Positions 45,438 through 57,765 of a stretch of 64,000 nt of DNA are shown here, piece by piece. The notes under the pieces are model-generated. The model was not told the origin of the DNA. It did no database searches and saw nothing but the letters and a program-made list of their open reading frames with translations. Made by a program: the position numbers and the translations under genes. The stretch's first letter is position 1. The number at the start of each line of letters is the position of its first letter. Source of the DNA: Labyrinthula sp. Ha (Eukaryota; Sar; Bigyra; Labyrinthulida; Labyrinthulaceae); assembly GCA_015227615.1 (NCBI GenBank), contig JAALGZ010000024.1:310001-374000 (forward strand), given 5' to 3'.

Positions 45438-48218
45438 TAAGTGCTAGTTCTGAAGAAATTATCTCTGGGTGTTGATGGGAAGAAAAAAGGCAGGAAACCT
45501 TTACTACAGGACTAATCCCACAACAAAGAAGATGGTTTGAAAATATAAAAAAACTCGTGTCTATATATTGCTTTGTGCTGAATGTCTTTTATTTCAGAGT
45601 GAAAGGAATAAGAGGGATATCTTCTTCTAAGGAGTTCCTGTTTATAGGTAGAACAATTTGCCCTTTTACGCGGGAATTTTGTTGATTCAAATGCACCTTT
45701 GGATATTAGGAGAAAATAATTCAAGGCAGAATTGTAGATTAAATCTTCACAAACATAGAGTACTGATGATTTTTTTGTTAGTCATTCGAAAAGGCTATTA
45801 AATTAGCCGAGTGAACTTTACTCTGTAGTTCCATTCTCTTTTGTAAGCTCGTCTTGGGAAGAAATTACTTCACCATTGAGGATTTCTTACTAAGACCCAA
45901 GGTTTTGTAGTTGAACTGCATCAAGATCAGGTAATCATTTTAGTTTATTTTCTGCATGAAAACTCAACTTTTAAACTAAAACTAAACAATTGACAAAAAG
46001 CGCTGTAAAATATTAATACGAGAGGTTAAACTAGATTATTACTGGAGACAAAGTTGATCAGCGTAAACAGCTTTCAGAAAGCTTATTAAGAGCGAGTGAA
46101 ACATTCTTACATACATGAGATTTTGTATATATTTGGCTCATCAAGTGGAGGCATTTTTTAAAACAATTTGCTATAGGTAATCAGTTTTGATGCTGCTCAA
46201 ACTTGTTAGTTTCTCAATTCCATTCATTAGGGCTGTACATTTGATAAAAACATCATAATTCAAACGCAGCTTATTTGAATTTGGTTACTTAAAACAAAAT
46301 TGAATTTTTGTTATATTAAGTGACTTTGGCTTTATTTCGATTGTCAATACCTAACCGAACTAGTTCGGGAATTATCAGAATCAGTCAAAAAGAAAAATAT
46401 GTAGGAAAGAAAGCAACAAATCGTCATTAAATGATAATTCATTACTAATGTAAGTTAAAGTCAACATAGTTTAAGAATTTAGCCCTAGTTTTACAAATAT
46501 TGTACTTAACTTAAACTTTCTGTATAATATTAAAACTCTTGGCAAAGTTAACTCAATAGAGGGATTTAGATCTTGAATTTATTCAAATTATAAGTTTTGA
46601 TAGGTGTTTCTAGCAGTGACGCAGGTTTTATATTAAGATTACTTAAAAATCTTCTTCAGTGGGCAAAGTATTTTAACTGTAGGGTTTCAGGATACATGGA
46701 AAATTAGGTTGATGGGTAACATTACAAGTCACAATGTTGAGTGCTCACCATTCTTTTTGATGCAGACCTTATTCCAGATGTGCTCTTCTTTCTTCATAAC
46801 AATGCGTTGTTGATTATAATCTCCAACTGTTTTTGCGGCGTGATTTTCCTAACATATATCAGAAAGCCTCACACCAACACGCAAAAAAAAGTTAAAAATT
46901 TAATTTCTGTCACAGCATTATAATATTAAAACTGCTTAAGTAAGAAACAGTTCGTGAGGCCGCAACAATGGTTCATAATACAAACGATACGAGTTGAACA
47001 CTTTGGTTATCAGTCTGACTCTTTACGGAACTCTCACAACTTAAACTCTGCCTGGTCTAGTTGAGCGAAAACACCGACCTGTACACAGTAGATAATGCCG
47101 CTGGGCCTTAGCATTAATTGAGTGAAGTTCGAAATGATGGTTACGATGAACAAGTGATTCTTAAAAAATTACACGAATCATACTAGAAACGGCTTTGGAA
47201 GCTTCGTGAAGAGTAGATTTGCATAAATGTGGTCTAAAGACCTGGAAGTAAGCATCTAAGATGTCTAAGGAGAGGGCTTCGATTGAAGCGTATATCTATT
47301 TTGTCACAATACATTTAACCCCAAGATATGAAACGGCTTGACCAACAAATACGTTTTTGAATCAAGTTGAAAATGCTTTCAATTTCAAAAGTAAATGGAA
47401 AGAATATATAATTTTGAAAGAAAACTTGACTCTAGCGCTATGACATACTCATAGCCTTTCTTATGGTAGCCATTCTTGTTCCTTGTCAACAAGTTAAAAC
47501 ATTAAGGGTAAACCAGGAATCTTAATATATAATCTATCTTGCTACAGATTAATCTTAAACAACCAAGGTTCGTATTGGATTTGTTTTGCACTTCCTTTAA
47601 TCTTTTTGTACAAGTACATAGGTTCATATGTGCCCATATTTGCCCTCTAGACTCTACAAAGAGTACAAGTTCTTTGAGTAGCCTGATGCCCATCTGAAGG
47701 TGATCCTATGTAGGTTAGAAACCAAGTTAAATATCTAACACACTACTAAGTTCATATGAACACCTTTCCTTTAGCTTTTATTGTTTTCAAGTAAGTCTTA
47801 AAAATAAATGAATAACATAATTTCGAAAAAGTATTACATTTAACTCAGAGTTAAGGAAAAGATTACAAAGCACTAAAATAAGCTAGTAAACGTGATGACG
47901 GGCAAAGAAGATCTAGATTTGGTCAGAAATGATGCTTCTCTGTGGTCATTGAAGTTTAAAATTTGAGGACGAAAGTTCGGATGTTACTCACAGGGATTAT
48001 ACAGTCCACATATAGTTTAAACTAAGCCGCAGAAACCAGAAAATAGAATACATAATGAACATTACCCATTGTAGCTTGAACATCAAGTATATTAAGTGTC
48101 AAAGCTTCGTTCGAACTTGTAGAAGCAATTTTGCTCGAAAAGAAAGTCTACTATTCATTTAAGCTTATATAAATTTCATCGGCTACTAGTCAGTTCATAT
48201 TTTGATATTCCGATACTT

Positions 48219-48237
48219 CCGTTAAGGTACCGTTAAT
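48219..48237 (+). promoter_or_regulatory. two ccgttaa boxes before the amidohydrolase start
   Basis: ccgttaag (48219) and ccgttaat (48230) are 11 bp apart, about one helical turn. The second ends 7 nt before the ATG at 48245. The core is a Myb-type site in reverse (TAACGG). Related boxes lie upstream of the genes at 4255-5835, 50351-51511 and 60687-60959. The function is inferred. Confidence 0.3.
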
Positions 48238-48244
48238 AGTAAAG

Positions 48245-49146
48245 ATGGAAGAATTTATTACACATCAAATAGGAAACGTTCCCATTCTTTTAACTGCACC
48301 ACACGATGGAATTTTAGCACCAGAACACATTCGACCAAGAAAAACAGGTGTAATTATTTATATTAAAAACTGTTTTTAGGTCATAAACTAAGAGATATGC
48401 ATTCTTCACTTGTTCTTCATGCAGTGAATATTTTATTACAGGAGAAAAATAAAATTCCATATTTTGTAAAATTTAACCTTCACAGATCAAGATGTGATGC
48501 AAATAGAAAATTAGAAGAAGCAGTTGAAGAGTTAGAAATATCTTCAAGTGAGTTTTCGGCTTCTCAAATTTATTCAGTTTATCATAATAAAATAATGGAA
48601 TATTTAAAAGAAATTTCCGAAAAGTTTGGATTTGTATTTTTACTTGATTTTCACGGACAAGTTCATAGATCAGGAATTGAATTGGGATATCTTTTAAATA
48701 TATCTGATTTAGAAAAACTTTCTTCTGATATTTCTTTAGAAGAAATAAAAAATATTTTATTGCGTTCAAGTTTGAATAATTTATTAAAATTAAACTCTGA
48801 AAGTTGTGAAAATTTACGTGATTTAATAATCGGAAATGAGAGTTTTGGATATAAACTAAAACAAAAAATTTTTTGTGTACCAAATGATAAAGAAAAAACA
48901 CCTTGTGTTTGTACAGAAGAAATTTGTGAATGTAAATATTTTTCAGGTGGGTTTACAATAGAAAAATATACAAAATTAAATGAATTTAAAGTATTTGGTA
49001 TTCAATTAGAAATAGGAAAAAATATTAGATATATTTCAAATTCTAAAAGAAAATTTCAACCTAATGAAGTTCAAATTAAGCTTGCTGCTGAAGGAATTGT
49101 AAATGCTATAGAATATTTTTTACAATTACATTTATCTAATTATTAA
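48245..49146 (+). CDS. N-formylglutamate amidohydrolase-like protein (two exons)
   Basis: Exons 48245-48347 and 48380-49146 give 289 residues after removal of a 32-nt intron. The first exon supplies the conserved start, VPILLTAPHDG (12-22). The second continues with LRDMH (38-42), FNLHRSRCDANR (66-77), FLLDFHGQVHRSGIELGY (121-138) and a Cys-rich insert CVCTEEICECKY near 205-220. These match the FGase/HutG hydrolase family: a His/Asp-rich metal site, an N-x-H-R-x-x-x-D-x-N-R block and D-x-H-G. The bacterial enzyme cleaves N-formyl-glutamate in histidine breakdown; in a protist the substrate may be another N-acyl amino acid, and I infer only a metal-dependent amidase. The open frame from 48397 alone would lack the catalytic PHDG, so the upstream exon matters. 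Its stop overlaps by 4 nt the stop of the opposite gene at 49143. Confidence 0.8.
48348..48379 (+). other. 32-nt intron in the amidohydrolase gene
   Basis: Starts GTGTAA and ends TTTTTAG, with TATTAA inside. It is phase 1 and joins KTG to HKLRD. The alternative donor GTAATT two bases later would lead to a stop, so this splice is the one that keeps the conserved motifs in frame. Confidence 0.82.
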
Positions 49147-50183
49147 AATAGTATAATTGGATCAGGAGTTAAAGTTGGAGTTCCTAATTTCCACATAAAA
49201 GAAGAATTATAATTTATAAAACTTTGGTTTTTTAAATATTGAGCTAGTTTAGATCTTTGTTGTGCTCTAAAAAAAGAATCTCCAGTTTCTATTTGTACAA
49301 AGAAATCGTTTTTCGAAACTGCTTGAAATATTTTTTTCACAAGATGTAAATATTCTTCTACTTGATAACAATGCAAATCTAATTTATTAAATTCTTCATT
49401 TTGTAATATTTTTCCAACTAAATACTGCGAAGTTTTTGATAATTTTATTCTTTTAATTGCTAAAGCTTGAATTCTTGCTTTTTGTAAACTTGAAGAAAAT
49501 AGTGCAAAATCTTTTTCAGACCACATTAAATTTGATAAAATTAAGGTTTTTGGTACAAGAAATTTTGAAGCTAGTATATAATTTAATTTCAACTTTTCTT
49601 TGTCTACAAAACTAGTTTTTTGAATTTGAAGTTGATCTACTTTTAGATTAGTTTTTATCAACATATTTTTCACTTTTGGTGTTAAATGAAAAAATCTATA
49701 AGAAATTAGAATAAATTTTACTTTTCTTTTTAAACAAGCAATGAATAACATTTCAGAAGAAAAATTAGATATTGTTGTGTCTAAATTTTTACATTCTACA
49801 AACTTGATTTCTCTTAAAGAATCCATTTTACTCATTATTCTCAAAATTTTATACAAGTTTTCAGTATTAAAAAGACATTTATCAAAAGAGATTTTTTTTT
49901 CATCATAACCAGAGACAATATTAAAAAATTGTATAATATTATCTTTATGTTTTTGTATATTATATCCAATAATAATTAATTCTATTTTCAAAGTACCAAA
50001 TTCTTTTTCATATTCTTTTCTTTCAATATATGAATTACAAATCTCGTTAATATTTTCTTTCTTATCAAAATGTATTCTTATAAGTGGTCCAAATTTAATA
50101 TTTTCTTTTTTCAAACCTTCAAACTTTTGCTTAAATACATGTTCACTTTTTTCTGGGATATCAGATAAAAATTTTCTATTCAT
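49143..50183 (-). CDS. LRR-like protein of unknown function
   Basis: 346 residues from the first ATG (MNRKFLSDIPEK); the frame extends further only to a TTG. No catalytic motif. Irregular leucine/isoleucine-rich units recur through the middle and C-terminal half: LREIKFVECKNLD, VDQLQIQKTSF, PKTLILSNLMWSEKDFALF, IQALAIKRIKLS, FNKLDLHCYQVEEY. Their spacing is about 25-30 residues, like degenerate leucine-rich repeats of the ribonuclease-inhibitor type. The N-terminus is Lys-rich and charged. No signal peptide or membrane helix. A binding or scaffold role is inferred only from the repeat form. The C-terminal stop overlaps the stop of the amidohydrolase gene on the other strand. The next gene upstream (50351-51511) lies in the same orientation. 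Confidence 0.7.
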   Translation of the reverse strand: MNRKFLSDIPEKSEHVFKQKFEGLKKENIKFGPLIRIHFDKKENINEICNSYIERKEYEKEFGTLKIELIIIGYNIQKHKDNIIQFFNIVSGYDEKKISFDKCLFNTENLYKILRIMSKMDSLREIKFVECKNLDTTISNFSSEMLFIACLKRKVKFILISYRFFHLTPKVKNMLIKTNLKVDQLQIQKTSFVDKEKLKLNYILASKFLVPKTLILSNLMWSEKDFALFSSSLQKARIQALAIKRIKLSKTSQYLVGKILQNEEFNKLDLHCYQVEEYLHLVKKIFQAVSKNDFFVQIETGDSFFRAQQRSKLAQYLKNQSFINYNSSFMWKLGTPTLTPDPIILF

Positions 50184-50350
50184 ATTTTTTCTTTTCTCCT
50201 TAAAATGTTCAAAATAGTCATTCCCAAAAAAAATATTCAAGAAAAAAAAATATTGAATAAAAGAAGACAGAAAAAAAATATAAATAAAAAATTTTTTCTT
50301 ATTAATATTTTATTAAACTCATACAAAAAAATTCAAACTACTCAAAAATT

Positions 50351-51511
50351 TTATAAATTCAACTTCTTTTCTGTTTCGATCTGCTGTTGTGTCAGTTTTG
50401 CTTTTGCCCAAGTTAACTTAATTTCTTGTTTTATAATTCCAATTTCACTCATAGGTCTTAAACTTTGAAGCATATTATTCATAGAAAATTTATCTGATCC
50501 AAAAATTTTTTTTTGTGTTAAATATCCTTCAACAGCAAGATAATATTTTGAAGCTTCTGCAGATCTTCCTTTTTCTTCTAAAAATTCAGCTAATAAAAAT
50601 TTTGCTTCATTTAATTTAGAACTTTCAGATAATTTTGCAAGTTCATATAAATGAACTCTTTTTCTTAATAAACATTCTGTATGTGGAAAATTCATTTCTG
50701 CAAAACTGTTTGCTTTATATAAATTTAACATATTTTGTAAACAAGCTAAAATAGAATCTGCAACTCTTTCTAATTCCATTAATAAAACAGTAATCCAAAC
50801 TTTTGCTTCAAATTCACTTCCACATTCCATAGCAACTCGAGTTACTTTTACTAAATGATGTCCATGTCCTATTTTTTGTGTATTATTTGAATATGCACTT
50901 AATCCAAATATTTTCTTTTTTTGTCCTAAATATCTTAAACTTTTTATATCTAAAACTTTTATTTCTAATATTGGGTTAATACTATCTTGAAAAAATTTTA
51001 AAACTCCTCTTGAAATTTCAAGTTTTGTTATTATTTCACCCTTTAAACTTTTTTTATTTGTTTTTAAAATTACTTCAGCTTTTCTTTTTATACTTTCTTT
51101 TGGCGAAAACAAAGCTAAAATTCTTTCATCATCTAAAACAGAAATACAATTTGGTGCATAATTTGATATTTTTTCTCCTTTTGTGCTCTCAAAAGCTTCA
51201 ACACTTTCCACAAATGTTTCATTTCGAAAATCTGTTGGATTAACAGCTTCATGAAGAGTACTATGTTTTTTATAAAAATTAAACCAACTTCTTCCTTTAT
51301 TTTTTACTTTTGGTTTATCTATTGCTTTAAACTTTGAGTTATCCGATCCAGGAGTTTTTTCCTCGTCTGTTCGTAATCTAGTTATTTCTTGTTTACCACT
51401 TGGTTGAAAAATTGACCTCTTAGGTGATCCTAGAACAAGTTTTTTTAGCAACTTTGGAGTATTTGCACTGCTTAGTATTGATACCTCATCATAATCAGTT
51501 AAATCACTCAT
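50351..51511 (-). CDS. PH-like domain protein with helical C-terminus
   Basis: 386 residues from the first ATG (MSDLTDYDEVSIL); 16 more codons upstream lead only to a TTG. The first 130 residues are basic and Ser/Lys-rich, with KGRSWFNFYKK at about 73-83 and ETFVESVEAF at about 98-107. Residues about 144-249 look like a pleckstrin-homology fold: strand-rich GEIITKLEISRGVLKFF, LEIKVLDIKSLRYL, HLVKVTRVAMECGSEF, then the C-terminal helix AKVWITVLLMELERV with a Trp at the place PH domains keep one. I see no clear lipid-binding basic loop. Residues about 252-386 are helical, somewhat TPR-like (AKFLLAEFLEEKGRSAEASK). A membrane- or cytoskeleton-linked adaptor is a reasonable guess. One exon. Confidence 0.65.
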   Translation of the reverse strand: MSDLTDYDEVSILSSANTPKLLKKLVLGSPKRSIFQPSGKQEITRLRTDEEKTPGSDNSKFKAIDKPKVKNKGRSWFNFYKKHSTLHEAVNPTDFRNETFVESVEAFESTKGEKISNYAPNCISVLDDERILALFSPKESIKRKAEVILKTNKKSLKGEIITKLEISRGVLKFFQDSINPILEIKVLDIKSLRYLGQKKKIFGLSAYSNNTQKIGHGHHLVKVTRVAMECGSEFEAKVWITVLLMELERVADSILACLQNMLNLYKANSFAEMNFPHTECLLRKRVHLYELAKLSESSKLNEAKFLLAEFLEEKGRSAEASKYYLAVEGYLTQKKIFGSDKFSMNNMLQSLRPMSEIGIIKQEIKLTWAKAKLTQQQIETEKKLNL

Positions 51512-54500
51512 TTTCCTTGTATCGGTCTTTTTTTTTAGTTTATTGTGTTCCTTTTTCAAGATTTATTTTTTGGCGAAATATTCTACTTTTTTGTAATCCG
51601 GGAGTGCTATTGGGAGCGTCAAGGAATGAACCGTTAAGTGAATTAACTGGATTGTGAGTCGAAAATTAAATTGGTTATGTGGCCTTTTTTACTATTCTAT
51701 TTTTATGAGTTACTAAAATAAGAAGTCTAATCGCCTTTTAATTGCGAAACCTTAGTGGGACTATTGACCAAGAAGAATAACCTAAAGTAACTCCGAAGAA
51801 GGGTGTGACCTGGAATTATTTAGAGTGAAGTTTGCGGAGATCCAGGAAGAAAGTGCGGGTTGATCTTGTGTTTTACCGGGAACCTCAGCTTTGAATCTAA
51901 CTCTAATTTGAAACAAGTCTCACGTTACTAAGAAAAGAATCTTTTATTTTGTTTATCCTGAATTTTTGACACAGTTTTGTTATAATTACTCTGAAAAATA
52001 AGATTGGGATCAAAATTCTAGGCAAAATTTGTAAACTCAAGAATTGTTGGGCGACTCTCACCTAACAATTAAAGCCTACGGAGCAAGTCATTAGCCAAGT
52101 GGAACACAAAGTTAAGAAAATGTTTATTTACTTTGTTTGAGATCTTTCCATTCTTCGGGTTAGAGATAATATACTTTAACATAAAAACATAGGAAGGAAA
52201 GCTCAAAGGGAGATGGAGCTATTGCCTTATTTTTTCTTTGAATGAAAACCGACGCTAAACTCGCAAACCTTCCACGTAGTACTTAAGTGCTCTCTCGGCG
52301 ACTTTTCTCCTCCTGACGAGGAGTCCACCACAATGACTCATTTTGCTTTCCTTGTAGTGTACTCCCAAGAAGCAATGAAGAAAACTAAAACTTTAGTGTT
52401 GTATGTTTTCAGCTTAGACTTTACTAAGAATGCATTAGCTAATCTAGATGATTTTATTTTCAACCTTTGCCTTCCTAATCAAGCGAACTCAACATGGCAC
52501 AGTTTTCTGAAGCCGTGCTCTTTCGGGTTTGGGTAACTTTAAGTAATAAGAATAGTTCAAGTCGAAAGATGAACAGCAACAACAAAATTTTTCATCTGAC
52601 TTCAGGCGGAAAATTTTATCTCACTTCTGAACTGAGCTATGATAGCATTTTCCCAGTCTTAGAACTTGTAACTTTTGCTGAAACACCGAGATAAATGTTA
52701 TACATACATAAAGTGTAACCTGCTCTACCTGGAAGGGCTTCTGCATTAACATGCTACAAGCCTTTGAAAACTTAATGAAACCAGCAATTTCCGCGAGATA
52801 ATACGAGTGCACCCTTAATAAAATTGGCAATATGTTCTTAGTACCCCAAATTAAAAATTGAAATGTAATTTGTTGCCAGGTTTTGACAAATCCTCCCGGC
52901 TTTGGGTAATTGAGGTCGGACTTCGAATTCAGCTGGTGTATTTTTTTGCGAATGTTACTATCTTATGAAAAGAGATCGTCATTAAACTGTTAAGGGTGAG
53001 TATCTAGTTTAAAAACTTTGAGTTATGTTGCTTGTGCAGCTTCTGAATGATTCTTCGGAATTGGTGAACTCAAAATATTGTCTTTAGAAAAATATTCTTC
53101 TAATGCACATGCCGTTAGGTACCGGCTTGACATTTGAAAATTCTAAGCCCTATCTTCATCACAACAATGGGTGTATATGTAATAATTCACCAATATGTAT
53201 ATAACTATCAAAATTATAGTTACTTCCAGTAATTTTCTAAAAGTTGCTACTCTTTCCCCAGTACACAAAGCAAGAAAAAGTTTGGCAGTATATTAGTTTC
53301 ATATCAAGGGCCTCTCACTGGTTATTGCAGCTTTTTCCCTGAACTCAAACATCTCTTCTCATATCCAAGTACTTTTTATAGTTAGCTGCCCACGACTCCT
53401 GTCTCAAGGTATTTGTTCGTTAAATCAGTTGATGTCATACTTCTTCTCAAAGATTTAAATATTACCAAACCCAAGAATGTTGGTCATATTTATGTACTGA
53501 TTTTCCCTCATTGTCAGATTTATCCTGAACACGCCAGTGCATACATAGATGGTCAGCAAAAAGTTTGGTGCAACTGCCATCAACAGAGACTTTAGCACTT
53601 CGCAACGTCATCTACCGTCTTTAGAGCGAGTTGCAGGTTTTATCTCGTAAATTTATTGCCCTAGCGACAAACTCAGTGATCCTAAATTTTCCATAAAACT
53701 TAGGGAGATGTTGCTACTCTCTGTACTTAGGTAATGCCTTCAAGAAATAATACTTTCTCCAAAGCTCTGTAAGAAACAGAACCAAGATTGACTTGGAGTG
53801 AAAATTCAAATATATGTTTCCTGTTGTAGCACTTATATGGCAGAAAACAAGTCCTTTTTATTTCCTTATGTTGATAAACATATTCAGGCCCGGTAATTTC
53901 ATCTTGTTACCCAGCTAAGAAGAATGTATAGTAAAATTACCCAAGTTTCGGAACTTTCCCGTAATTTCTTCTACCAGTCTGCTTCGGTATCGTTATGTTG
54001 ATAAGTTAATGATATTGTTTGTTACTGAGGCTCGTGTTGATACAACTATAATTTTTTTAAAAGATGTGCGTAAGGTAGTAGATCTATAATTGAACCAATA
54101 ACATCCCTGTAAGATTTTCTTTATTGACACAAGAAAATATCATCACATTTTCCTACGAATTAGGGGCTATCAGTAACTCCATAACCCAATGATACCCCAA
54201 TATTGATAGTATGAGATGGGTGTGTCGGCTTTGGTGAGGGTACGCTTCAGTGTTCGTCGGATATATGTTTCCGAAAAGAGCCAACATACGCTTATGATTG
54301 ACCCAGGGCCCAGGGCCGCAGAAAATGAGTACATATAAACTCAAGTCTAGTTTGTTCTGAACTATTCCGAATCAACCCCAGATACATACAGCCTCAATAA
54401 CTAAGTGACAGTTGGATGGATTCCTGACTTTATAACTTGTTCTCAATGCATTTTCCTCTTTTTCTTGGTTTACTTAAACGCTTATTTCGAAGATATCATT

Positions 54501-57500
54501 CAATTATTCTAAGTGTCCACTAGCCCAGTAGTCAATATTTATGCTAAGTAAGTTGATACATTACCTCCATTATTGGCTTCAACCTTGGTTATTTTCTTGC
54601 AAGTTTATTTCTAGTGACCAGGGGTCGAACTTCGCTTATTTACAATTTATAGACAATTTAATACCTTTCTTTTTCTTATTGAGAATAAGTAGTACGTGCC
54701 AACCAATTATGATTGAATGTTGATAAATGAAATTCATTTTAACTCGTTTTATATGAAAAAATCTGCAATATTTATACTTGATAATCAGAGTCGAAATATA
54801 AATTATTTCATTATTGAAAATATTTACCAAATGCGAGATCTACTAGTTAATAGGAACAACTTTGACAAGAAACATAAATTCTTAATCAAACGCTTAGAGC
54901 TTAATTCTAGAATACTACTGTTTGCTCTTAGTAATATTCATAAAAGACTTCTTATCTTCGAACCTAGGACTAACCATATGTCACACTAGTTAATATTACT
55001 GCGTGAGAATATCATGCAGCACGGCCACCGTAAGATAGATTCCTGTCATATGATGGAGCTCAGCAGCAAAAAAACATACTTTCTCTTAGGAATAACCTAA
55101 GGGCCAATAGGAGATTCAATAAAACCGTTACTTTCTGTTGATATTCTTGTTCCCAAACTCAAAAAAGAAATCAAGAGAGATAGCAACTCCGACTCTGTTC
55201 TGTGACACCTGCTGGAATGCTTTTATGAACTTTTCCTGGATTTGATCTTAGTGCACTTATGTAAGTAGGGTACAGCTTTATATCTTCATGCTATATAATG
55301 TGATTCTTGAGGTGCTTCAACTTACTTTGAATGGCGCTAGGGATTTAACCAACCAATTTGGGGGCGTTCCCATATTATCATGAGCCTAATATGAGGTTTT
55401 TGTTGTATGTTACACTTTCTCAATATTTGGATAGTTTGATTGTTAAATACCGCTTAGGTTTTTATACCATTTCTCTTACTGCAACGTCGTCAAATTTCTT
55501 TTCTCCTGTCAATAAGAATGGGTCCAAGTTAGTAAGTCGAATACAAGGGCTCGTTAGCCAAATGGCACGATCAAGTGTTTATCATTGCCTCTATTTGCTA
55601 ATTTTTTGCTGAGCAGTTAATCTTCTAATCGTTACCTCAATGCTCAGATCCATTCCAGAATAATTATATTTTTCTTTGCTATTTGTCTGTTCTGTTAGTA
55701 GGCATAATCTTGGTCCTTTTAAAGAGGTAAGGAAGAAAAGTTGTGACTTGAAATCCCATATTTTCCAATTGCAAAAAAAATCAGATTATTTTACAGATAA
55801 GGTTATTTACCTTAACTAAGCCTAGCAAACTTTAATCAAGTCTAATTATGGTTTGGCCTGAAATATGGATGTTCTTTACATGTCTTATGAAGTGCGAAGC
55901 TCGTCTCCCTTGAAGTGGCTATTTGTAGGGAGCGTATCGTCAATATTTTAATTGCACAGAAGGAGAAATAATGGCTCCTGTTTGATCCTTTAAGGCGACA
56001 TATGGCAATGAGACACTCTTTCAAGATTTACAAATAAATCTATCTCATGGTATTGAGATATGTTTGTAATATTTTGAAGGTGTGATGAAGTCTATGAAGG
56101 ATTTAAAGTATACAACAGTTCAGTTGAAACTGTCTCCTGTTTATTGGCTTAAAATTGAAGGTGGATATATAAAGCAAAGAAAATGGAATAAAGTGGGGTT
56201 ACTGTTTTGTATATCTGTAAGAATTTGTACTTCTAGTCAGATATCGAGGAAAATGCTCTGCTATTGCAACAGGGGTTGGTGGAAATGCTCAGGTTCCAGG
56301 CCAGATTCTTATACTTTGGGAGTTTTGAGTTGATTTTTTGTTTTTCCAGAGTTAGTCACTGCAATTTATTCTGAATGGTTAAATGTTTTGATCGTTCAGC
56401 TTAGACTGGGTGTCAAGTCTATAGAACAAGGATTCCAATATTAAGCCTAAATTTGATTAGTGCTAAAATCTGAGCCGAGATAACTCGTCAAGAGCCAAGC
56501 AAATAATAAAATACAATAGAAAGAAAAACATAACCAAGGAAACCGCAATAAAATTAAAAAAACAATTTTAGCTGGAACTTTGATCTAGACGAGCTCTAGC
56601 GTTATAAAATATGATTGAAATCGATCAGAAACTTAGCTGCATGGAGGTTCAGAGTTAACAAAAAACCTAGTTTAGGTGAACAAATTCAAATACAAAGAAA
56701 AATTAGGTTAAGCTGTTGATTTTAAAAATATATAGAGAGAAATTTATGAATTACCCCCTAAGTATACATTTTCAGTAAATGTTAAACATAATTCGAAAGA
56801 AAAGCATACATTCTGAAGTAGTTGACTAAGAATATATTGGACTACATGAAAATGCTTCCATGGTTAACAAAACATACAACACACATATAGCAGAAAATTG
56901 TACGAGGTATCTGGAGACTTCAAGTAGATCTGGATTTCAACTTAAGACATGTACTTTACATGATCAAACGCGTCAAATATACCATATTTTCTAAAACTAA
57001 GTTTCAGACCCCAATGCCTTGAACCCTAACCCATTTCAATACCAAGTAAAATGCGGTGTATCTTCCCAGGCACAGTTTCAAGAATGTGTTCCATTAGTGA
57101 AAGGGATTTTATATTTTGAGTGGATATTCTATTATACCTCCTATTTGTTTACAAAATACTCGTATTTCTGAAGGAAGATTACTTTCTCCGTCCCATTTAT
57201 ATATTATAGTTTTACAATTTAAATGAAAACAGTATTAACTATTAGTTAGGTTGGGGATTATTTAAACTTTAGCCAAGAATTCTTCTGTGTTTTATTTTCG
57301 TGCTTCACATTTGGAGTTCCTTCTAAAAAATTACTAACTGGCGTCATAACCTAATGTTAACAAAAAATCCTTATCAGAGCGACGTCCCTCAATTTATTGG
57401 AATAATAAGCGTCCCCCACTTAGCCATTGGTTCATTTTCTCAGATTCATATGACCAAGTAAGGATGTATAATTATTGATATTTTTTCACCTTTCTTTTTA

Positions 57501-57765
57501 TTTGTGAAATCTACCCATTTTCTATATTTCTCAAAGAATACCAAACTTTTATTTTCTTCTGTATTTGCACTTTCCATTCTTCTTGATTTAAAGTACTTGG
57601 CTAAGTTGATTTTCGCCTTCTTCGTTGGTTAAATAACATGATTTTGATAAATAATTGAATATTTCAATAATTTGTAGAAAAGTTAATTTAGTATCTTGCA
57701 CAGAATAAATAAACACACGTATAGTCGTACCGGATCTGTTTAAATATGTCCTTTTCTAAACTTGA

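Larger units (their letters stand above)
45116..48244. other. gene-poor stretch
   Basis: No gene recognised after the metallothionein-like ORF. It holds a short microsatellite at 45411-45437. The last 30 nt carry two ccgttaa boxes just before the ATG of the amidohydrolase gene. Confidence 0.5.

Noticed and set aside
51512-51559. Longer N-terminus of the PH-like protein
   Set aside because: The extension begins at TTG, which is not a normal start in a nuclear gene. The same reasoning moved the starts of the LRR-like, RING-H2, SERF-like and TPR genes to their first ATG.
54717-54989. Further copy of the lectin-like tail (EIHFNSF near 54727 resembles GIHFNSL)
   Set aside because: The similarity covers fewer than ten residues and does not continue on either side.
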